In this document: one piece after another, positions 57,414 through 62,301 of the stretch
Numbering within the stretch: position 1 is the stretch's first letter
Layout of the letters: each line of letters opens with the position of its first letter
Assembly: GCF_024714495.1 (NCBI RefSeq)
Contig: NZ_JAMZMJ010000022.1
Span: 1 to 62,301, forward strand
Direction: 5' to 3'
From: Marinoscillum pacificum
GTDB lineage: Bacteria; Bacteroidota; Bacteroidia; Cytophagales; Cyclobacteriaceae
DNA length: 62,301 bases
Made by a program: the position numbers and the translations under genes
The notes under the pieces: model-generated
The model's input: the letters and a program-made list of their open reading frames with translations, nothing else
Told to the model about the DNA's origin: nothing
Databases searched by the model: none

Positions 57414-58151
57414 TTAAATAGAAATTCCAAATCCGAATTGCTGACGTTTGATACGATTGCCCCAGTCATTCATACCATAGACGATCTCCGCAGTAACAAA
57501 GAGTTGCCTCCAACGAACCTCAAAGGTTTGATTGAGAATATCAGGTTTTACATCCAGAGAATCTGGCTCTGGCTGACCGCCCCATAAAAAGGCATATGAT
57601 CCTTCATAGTGCACCCAAAACCCGGTATTGCCAATGGCCACATCCGCCATCCAGGTTGGGCCTGTAGCACCATAGTAATAGCGGCTTCCACTGGTATTTT
57701 GCTCGGATCGTTTGTGAGTAGTTAAAGGCTCTATACCATACCAATAATCCCCTGCATGAAGCCCCAATGACAGCTGTACATAATCTGAGTGAAATGCTGA
57801 AAAGGCGAAGTTGTGCCAACCAAATATGCTAGTAAGAATAGGCGTGCCTGCTGCTGGCTTCCCGGTAAGTCCTTCACCAGAATACAACAGCGATATCACG
57901 TCACCGAAAATTTTGTAACGGTGAGAGTTTTGGTACTTTCCCCACCCAAACGTAGACCTGCTCTGACTCCAGTCAAATACCACCGTACTCGACTTTTCAT
58001 CCTCTATTTTGCCTGACCATTGATTGGTGATCGCTCCATAGTATAGTGCAAACCTCATAGTCTTCTCTCCATCCAATGGATAATCAGTAAGCTGTGCTTT
58101 TAACTGAAATGTGAAAAACACCAGCAGTATTAATGGAACAATCTTTTTCAT
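57414..58151 (-). CDS. Probable outer-membrane beta-barrel protein
   Basis: 245 residues. The signal peptide is MKKIVPLILLVFFTFQLKAQ. The mature part alternates polar and aromatic residues (FGWHNFAFSAFHSDYVQLSLGLHAGDYWYG-type strands) and ends FGFGISI, as expected for an outer-membrane barrel. It is the first gene of the minus-strand operon and lies 74 bp from a conserved inverted repeat shared with the LuxR regulator locus. Confidence 0.72.
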   Translation of the reverse strand: MKKIVPLILLVFFTFQLKAQLTDYPLDGEKTMRFALYYGAITNQWSGKIEDEKSSTVVFDWSQSRSTFGWGKYQNSHRYKIFGDVISLLYSGEGLTGKPAAGTPILTSIFGWHNFAFSAFHSDYVQLSLGLHAGDYWYGIEPLTTHKRSEQNTSGSRYYYGATGPTWMADVAIGNTGFWVHYEGSYAFLWGGQPEPDSLDVKPDILNQTFEVRWRQLFVTAEIVYGMNDWGNRIKRQQFGFGISI

Positions 58152-58169
58152 TTGATGAATAGTTTATGA

Positions 58170-58200
58170 CAAATTTCTCCACTTCGCTCATCGGTTTCAA
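58170..58200 (-). promoter_or_regulatory. Possible promoter of the surface operon
   Basis: On the minus strand TTG (58200-58198) and GAAATTTG (58177-58170) are 20 bp apart, close to the Bacteroidota TTTG-N20-TAnnTTTG form with T-to-G at the first base. The start would be near 58166, and the conserved inverted repeat would be centred at about -67. Confidence 0.35.
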
Positions 58201-58224
58201 TCAACTAAATCAGGTAGATTTGAT

Positions 58225-58242
58225 ATACCTAGTGGTAGGTAG
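58225..58242. promoter_or_regulatory. Inverted-repeat operator candidate, copy 1
   Basis: ATACCT-AGTGGT-AGGTAG. The arms TACCT and AGGTA are perfect complements. It repeats at 61223-61240 with the spacer ending TGGT conserved and the same following A. An extra half-site AGGTAGA sits at 58212-58218, 25 bp from the arm AGGTAGA. It lies between the divergent barrel operon and the TPR kinase gene. Confidence 0.6.
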
Positions 58243-58261
58243 ACCGTAAACATTATTTGAA

Positions 58262-60391
58262 TTGAACTACATCAAAACTGCAATCCTGATGATGGCATTC
58301 ATGGCCTCATCTCATATTTACTCGCAAGACATCATCTATTCTGATTCATTGAAAAAGGCTCTAACAAAGATGCGTAGAGAAGAACAAGTCAATCTGCTCT
58401 GGACACTGGCACGTGAATATGCCTTTGTGGACTCTACCGCTACCATTGAGATTATTCATCAACTTGAACAAACAGAGACTGATGTCAAAAAATTGGAAGC
58501 GATGAAAATGGGAATTGAAGCCAATTTACTGGACGCCAACAACCAGACTTTACAGGCCAAAAAGTCTTATTTGACAGCATATGAGCAACTCCTGAGCAAT
58601 GATGAACCTGAAAAAGCAGCGCAAGTCCTCAATGACTTATCTACTTTTTATGGCCTGCATGGTGAGTTCGATTCCTTAAAATACTTTGCACAAGAAGCGG
58701 TGAAGATTTTCATCGATCATAAAGACACCATGGGCTTAATTTCCAATTATTCCAACATAGGGAGAGCCTACCAACTCATGGGGCAATTCGATTCGGCTAT
58801 AGTTAATTTGTATAAAGCTATAGATCTTATGGAAGCATACACTCCCACGCCTGTGCTTCAAAAAACTCACTTAAGATATCAAGGCAATGTTTTCAATAAC
58901 CTGGGAATCGCCTATGTGGAGCACGGAGATTTAGAAAATGGCATTAAATTTTATCTCAAAGCCACTGAGAAAAAAGTAGCGCTGGGAGACCTAACAGAAG
59001 TTGGCAATATCATGATCAACATTGGTGGAGTAAAGTTTGATGAAGGAGATCCAATTGCGGCCAGAGCCTATCTGGACAGTGCCTCTTTCTATTATGAAAA
59101 GACGAATTACTCACTAGGACTTTTGATGTGTAAAACCAACTCGGCTGCAGTTTCCAATATGGTTGGAGAACATGCCAAAGCCATTGAGTATAGCAAGGAT
59201 GGCGCTCAAATCGCTAAACAACTAGATGATCAAACCAACGTAGCCCTCAACTACATTCACTTGGGTACCGCGCATTGGAGGCTGGGAAACAAAGAACTTG
59301 CTTATACCTACTTGGATTCATCCGCCATGGTAAGTCAGGCTATAGACTCCAAACGAGTAATGAATGAAGTCCAAAACCTGCGCTATGAATTTGCACTGGA
59401 AGAAAAGGACTTTGAGCGAGCTCTGAATTATCGCAACGAATTCTTTGCCACCAAAGACTCCATGTATCAGACTCAAAAGTCACGAGAAATATCAGAGCTA
59501 GAAACGCAGTACAAAACAGCAGAGAAAGAACAAGAGATTGCCTTTTTGGAACAGGAAAATAAGCTAAAAGAAGCCACCATACAACGTAATACGTTCTTAC
59601 TGATTGGATTGGTGGTGCTGATCATCTTACTTATTGTGATCTTCTATTTCATCAGATACCGAACCAGACAGCAGCATCTCGCAGTATTGCAAGAGCAGAA
59701 AATAAGAATGCGCGAAAGCCAGATGCAGGCCGTCATAGATTCACAAGAAACCGAACGCAAACGATTTGCCACAGACCTTCACGACGGCATGGGGCAATTG
59801 ATCTCGGCTCTTAACCTCAACATTCAGTCAATGAATGAAACGGCTGGAGATAAAGATAAGCGAGACAAATTGTACAACAACTCCACAACCTTATTGAAGG
59901 ACATCCATACTGAGATTAGAAACATCGCCTTTAACCTGATGCCACAAACACTGATGAAGGCAGGGTTAATAGAAGGTTTAGAAGAGCTCATTCATCGGAT
60001 CAACAGAACCGAGAAAATTCAGGTCCACTTGTCGGTTTATGATCTGGATCACCGCCTACCAGAAGTAGTAGAGGTGTCGATATACCGCATCATACAAGAG
60101 TTTCTTTCCAATATCATGAAGTACAGCCAGGCTGAAAATGTCTATATAGGCATCACCAATCATGAAGACGAACTGGTGCTGACCATAGAGGATGACGGCA
60201 TTGGTTACGACATTGAAAAATTCAAAGTAAGTGAAGGCAATGGCTGGCGCAACATCAACTCCAGAGTAAATCTGATCAAAGGAGAACTGGATATCGATAC
60301 AACCGAAGGCAGAAAAGGGTCTTCAGTGGTCATCAACATCGACGCGAAGCACATCGAGAAGATGAGAAGTGCGGATGTAGCTACCAATTAA
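58262..60391 (+). CDS. TPR-containing NarX-type sensor histidine kinase (HisKA_3)
   Basis: 709 residues. The start is TTG at 58262, the only start that yields a full signal peptide (MNYIKTAILMMAFMASSHIY ending SQ). TPR repeats span about 85-405, then a coiled coil and one membrane helix (444-464). The HisKA_3 domain has H507 in RFATDLHDGMGQ, and HATPase motifs include DDGIGYD. Kinases of this type phosphorylate LuxR/NarL-type regulators, and one lies 86 bp past its end on the other strand. The divergent surface operon is a likely target. Confidence 0.9.
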   Translation: MNYIKTAILMMAFMASSHIYSQDIIYSDSLKKALTKMRREEQVNLLWTLAREYAFVDSTATIEIIHQLEQTETDVKKLEAMKMGIEANLLDANNQTLQAKKSYLTAYEQLLSNDEPEKAAQVLNDLSTFYGLHGEFDSLKYFAQEAVKIFIDHKDTMGLISNYSNIGRAYQLMGQFDSAIVNLYKAIDLMEAYTPTPVLQKTHLRYQGNVFNNLGIAYVEHGDLENGIKFYLKATEKKVALGDLTEVGNIMINIGGVKFDEGDPIAARAYLDSASFYYEKTNYSLGLLMCKTNSAAVSNMVGEHAKAIEYSKDGAQIAKQLDDQTNVALNYIHLGTAHWRLGNKELAYTYLDSSAMVSQAIDSKRVMNEVQNLRYEFALEEKDFERALNYRNEFFATKDSMYQTQKSREISELETQYKTAEKEQEIAFLEQENKLKEATIQRNTFLLIGLVVLIILLIVIFYFIRYRTRQQHLAVLQEQKIRMRESQMQAVIDSQETERKRFATDLHDGMGQLISALNLNIQSMNETAGDKDKRDKLYNNSTTLLKDIHTEIRNIAFNLMPQTLMKAGLIEGLEELIHRINRTEKIQVHLSVYDLDHRLPEVVEVSIYRIIQEFLSNIMKYSQAENVYIGITNHEDELVLTIEDDGIGYDIEKFKVSEGNGWRNINSRVNLIKGELDIDTTEGRKGSSVVINIDAKHIEKMRSADVATN

Positions 60392-60477
60392 TGTTCCTAC
60401 TAGGATAGTGGTTTCATTAATTCTTTTCAGTGATAGACACAGATCTAAAGTCTAGCATCTATCATCTAACATCTTGT

Positions 60478-61095
60478 TTAGGCTAGTCCATGCTTTATCG
60501 CGTACTTGGTCAAACCTACCAGATTGGATGTTTCAGTCTTTTTCAGAATGTTCTTGCGATGAGTTTCCACTGTCTTCTCACTAATAAACAGGATCTCTGC
60601 TATTTGTTTGGTGCTATATTCTTTCACTATGAGCTTCACGATCTCTTGCTCTCGTGGTGTCAAAGAACTAGAGTTAGGCTTTTCCGTGTGATGAATGAGC
60701 ATCTGAGAAATGTTCTGACTCAGAAAAATCTTACCCTCCTCCACACGTTTTAGTGCTTCCATAATATCTGTGTGAGAATCACTTTTGAGAACAAACCCAT
60801 TCAGACCCAATTTGAGCAATTCTTTCACCACCGCTGGCTCATCATGCATACTTAGCACTATAGTTTTCAGATCAGCATTGATGGTTTTTGCTATTTGAAT
60901 CAGCTCCATGCCGGTCATCCCCGGCATTTCATAATCCGTGATCAGCACATCATAATCATTCCGCTTCAAGAGCTCCAGCGCTTGGTCTACAGAGCTTGCC
61001 ATGTCCTTTACTTTGTATTGATCAGAAGATGCTTCTAAGATCGTTTTGGTTCCTTCCAGTAAAATACGATGATCGTCTACCAGTAAAATATCCAT
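60478..61095 (-). CDS. LuxR/NarL-family response regulator
   Basis: 205 residues from the ATG at 61095, which puts ILLVDDH at the N-terminus as in other receivers; a start at 61146 would add 17 unrelated residues. The phospho-acceptor is D54 (LITDYEMPG). The C-terminal LuxR HTH has LTPREQEIVKLI and SEKTVETHRKNILKK. It is convergent with the TPR kinase, its likely partner. The upstream region carries the same inverted repeat as the kinase/surface-operon intergenic region. Confidence 0.92.
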   Translation of the reverse strand: MDILLVDDHRILLEGTKTILEASSDQYKVKDMASSVDQALELLKRNDYDVLITDYEMPGMTGMELIQIAKTINADLKTIVLSMHDEPAVVKELLKLGLNGFVLKSDSHTDIMEALKRVEEGKIFLSQNISQMLIHHTEKPNSSSLTPREQEIVKLIVKEYSTKQIAEILFISEKTVETHRKNILKKTETSNLVGLTKYAIKHGLA

Positions 61096-61222
61096 TATGG
61101 CTTTGTCTTTGTGGGTTGCGGAATATAGTTTTTCAAAAAGCTTCACCGAATATCTGTTTTTATTCCGTAAAGGTCATACGCTAAGATATCAATTTCCATC
61201 GGTCTATTAAGGGATAATGCCA

Positions 61223-61240
61223 CTACCTGATGGTAGGTAG
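61223..61240. promoter_or_regulatory. Inverted-repeat operator candidate, copy 2
   Basis: CTACCT-GATGGT-AGGTAG with perfect 6-bp arms. It is the same as copy 1 at all but three of 18 positions, and both are followed by A. It lies between the response regulator gene (128 bp before its ATG) and the divergent membrane-protein gene (41 bp before its ATG). Confidence 0.6.
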
Positions 61241-61281
61241 AAGGTGTTGGAGATTTATATTGAATCAGTTAGTTTGGAGAT

Positions 61282-61743
61282 ATGTTTTTAAGCCATAAGT
61301 CAAAATACAGCACCTTCCTTTCTGAAGATGAAATTGAAAAACGATTTAATCATTTGCTTACAGAATCCATGATCTCCAATGAACAAAAATTCAGTGGTTA
61401 TTTTGACAAACACTATTTCGTTATCAATGACAATGAACCATCAAAATTCGGTGAACCAGCTACTATTGAAGGTAGAATTCTAGAAACATTTAACAGAAAA
61501 ACTGTTCTTGAAATCACTACTACAGCACGTGCTAAAAGTGTTATACAGTTTGCATTTATTCTTTTGAGCTTACTAATATTAATCATCTTAATGAGTCTAA
61601 AAGTTGTACCAGTTCCTTTAGATACTATTGGCTCTATTCTCACATCAGTATTCATGATTTCTGCGCTCATCATTGCGATGAGAATTCAATATTACTCACT
61701 CAAAAGAATAGTAATATCTACTTTGCAACTTGAGAAAAGTTGA
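61282..61743 (+). CDS. Small membrane protein of unknown function
   Basis: 153 residues. A soluble N-terminal part of about 90 residues (YFDKHYFVINDNEPSKFG) is followed by two membrane helices (about 92-108 and 115-135) and a short basic tail. No family is recognised. It is divergent from the LuxR regulator, and the shared inverted repeat lies in between, so it may belong to the same regulon. Confidence 0.7.
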   Translation: MFLSHKSKYSTFLSEDEIEKRFNHLLTESMISNEQKFSGYFDKHYFVINDNEPSKFGEPATIEGRILETFNRKTVLEITTTARAKSVIQFAFILLSLLILIILMSLKVVPVPLDTIGSILTSVFMISALIIAMRIQYYSLKRIVISTLQLEKS

Positions 61744-61897
61744 TGAATTCAATTATAAGATTGGTTAGCCACATCTGGTGTACCAACTGAGATATGTCAA
61801 GTGTCACCAAATGATCTTTACTTTATTTTTATACTAGTCGAATTATTATAGACACTTGCCCTGTCTGCAGCGTCAGTGAACTCCAACAAAGGCAAAC

Positions 61898-62191
61898 ATT
61901 AATCAGCATAGAAAAATCATATGTCCGTATCTGGCAATGATATATCCGCATGAGAAAATCATATGTCCGTATCTGGCAATGATTTATCCGCATGAGAAAA
62001 TGACCAAAACGCTCCTAGCAATCACATAAACGCATCCGACAATAATTCATCCGCATGAGAAAATGACCGAACCGCTCCTGGCAACAACAAAAACGCATCC
62101 GGCAGTTACATAAACGCTCTCGACAATCGTATAAACGCTGACGGCAATGATAAAAACGCATCAAGCAGTCGTAAAAACGGGACCCATCCTA
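61898..62191. repeat. Degenerate tandem array with strict 21-bp period (14 units)
   Basis: Fourteen consecutive units, each exactly 21 bases, begin at 61898, 61919, 61940, 61961, 61982, 62003, 62024, 62045, 62066, 62087, 62108, 62129, 62150 and 62171 (the last is degenerate). There are two unit types: one with atccgcatgagaaaat (units at 61940, 61982, 62045) and one with a variable acgcatccggcaatg core (most others). Units 61919-61960 and 61961-62002 are a near-perfect 42-bp duplication. The phase is unbroken and there are no spacers. All six reading frames have stops. Confidence 0.85.
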
Positions 62192-62301
62192 AAATAAGTT
62201 GACAGATTATTACTTAATACTAGATGTAGTTTACAATGATACTACAAAGTCCTATTTGCACTTTACAGAGATTACTTTAATCCTGATTGAAGTATACAGG
62301 C
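62182..62301 (-). mobile_element. Right-edge insertion sequence end, element continues outside window
   Basis: 62187-62204 reads tcctaaaataagttgaca, matching the minus-strand IS end at 117-100 (16 of 18). The preceding bases are gacccA. If the element extends to the right, its transposase would read leftward; a frame ending VYFNQD-stop (stop at 62279-62277) fits an OrfB end but is too short to judge. Identification rests mainly on the shared end sequence. Confidence 0.4.

Larger units (their letters stand above)
61744..62301. other. Gene-free right end of the window
   Basis: 558 bp with no supported gene. 61744-61897 is AT-rich with one weak repeat-like unit at 61877-61897 (ggcaa in phase). 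It is followed by the 21-bp tandem array (61898-62191) and the probable end of an insertion sequence (62182 onward). Confidence 0.7.

Noticed and set aside
61898-62191. CRISPR array
   Set aside because: The units are contiguous 21-bp blocks without spacers, the repeats are degenerate, and no cas genes are present.
61898-62191. Coding heptad-repeat protein (minus frame LPDAF/FSHAD, plus frame NAS/GND patterns)
   Set aside because: Each frame has several stop codons spread over the array, and no start with a continuous frame exists. A decayed origin cannot be excluded.
1-62301. Composite transposon of 62 kb bounded by the two IS ends
   Set aside because: The region carries core single-copy genes (rnpB, tsaD, smpB, ruvC), so it is ordinary chromosome rather than a mobile unit.

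Overview
The window looks like part of a chromosome from a free-living member of the Bacteroidota, most likely order Cytophagales (Reichenbachiella/Flammeovirga-type). The reasons are: two giant secreted proteins with type IX secretion (T9SS) C-terminal sorting domains; many SPase II lipoproteins; TPR-containing histidine kinases paired with LytTR and LuxR-type regulators; a fused E1 alpha/beta 2-oxoacid dehydrogenase; a TamB-like giant; -7 promoter elements of the Bacteroidota form TAnnTTTG; and no Shine-Dalgarno pattern ahead of most starts. The DNA is AT-rich throughout.

Layout. 1-122 is the end of an insertion sequence (IS) that continues off the left edge, and it runs into the stop codon of a 2380-residue adhesin-like T9SS protein (112-7254). 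7.5-10.4 kb holds a LytTR/LytS-type two-component pair. 10.5-20.6 kb is metabolic: type II NADH dehydrogenase, a UMF1-type MFS transporter, a cysteine-less thioredoxin-fold protein, an HsdR-N-like protein, alanine dehydrogenase, the fused E1 protein, lipoproteins and a LuxE-like enzyme. 20.5-32.7 kb is core: a sigma-54 activator without an obvious DNA-binding domain, RNase P RNA, photolyase, TamB-like protein, and a tsaD-smpB-HNH-aldehyde dehydrogenase run. 32.7-35.0 kb is an ExbB-X-ExbD-ExbD energy-transducing operon, followed by tRNA-Ser(GGA). 35.2-41.1 kb is a tightly overlapping seven-gene operon (asparaginase, TatD, polysaccharide deacetylase, SpoIIE phosphatase, small winged-helix-like protein, glycosyltransferase, flippase-like protein), divergent from ruvC. 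41.7-47.7 kb holds a TIGR03032 protein and a giant FG-GAP T9SS protein. 47.8-52.4 kb has mixed single genes. 52.7-54.5 kb is a lone NACHT STAND NTPase. 54.5-61.7 kb is a signalling/cell-surface locus: a five-gene operon of lipoproteins, a kelch protein and an outer-membrane protein, divergent from a TPR histidine kinase, then a LuxR response regulator and a small membrane protein.

Points of most interest. First, a non-coding tandem array with a strict 21-bp period (about 14 degenerate units, 61898-62191) built from two alternating unit types, with a second short copy just upstream of the NACHT gene (52474-52536). Second, matching inverted repeats (TACCT-N6-AGGTA core) upstream of both the TPR kinase and the LuxR regulator, which look like the operator of this two-component system and link it to the divergent surface operon. 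Third, both window edges carry a shared 18-base motif (16/18 identical) that looks like the ends of two copies of one IS family, with the element lying outside the window on each side. The window may therefore be a contig bounded by IS copies.

All assignments come from reading the sequence and recalled family knowledge; no search was run.
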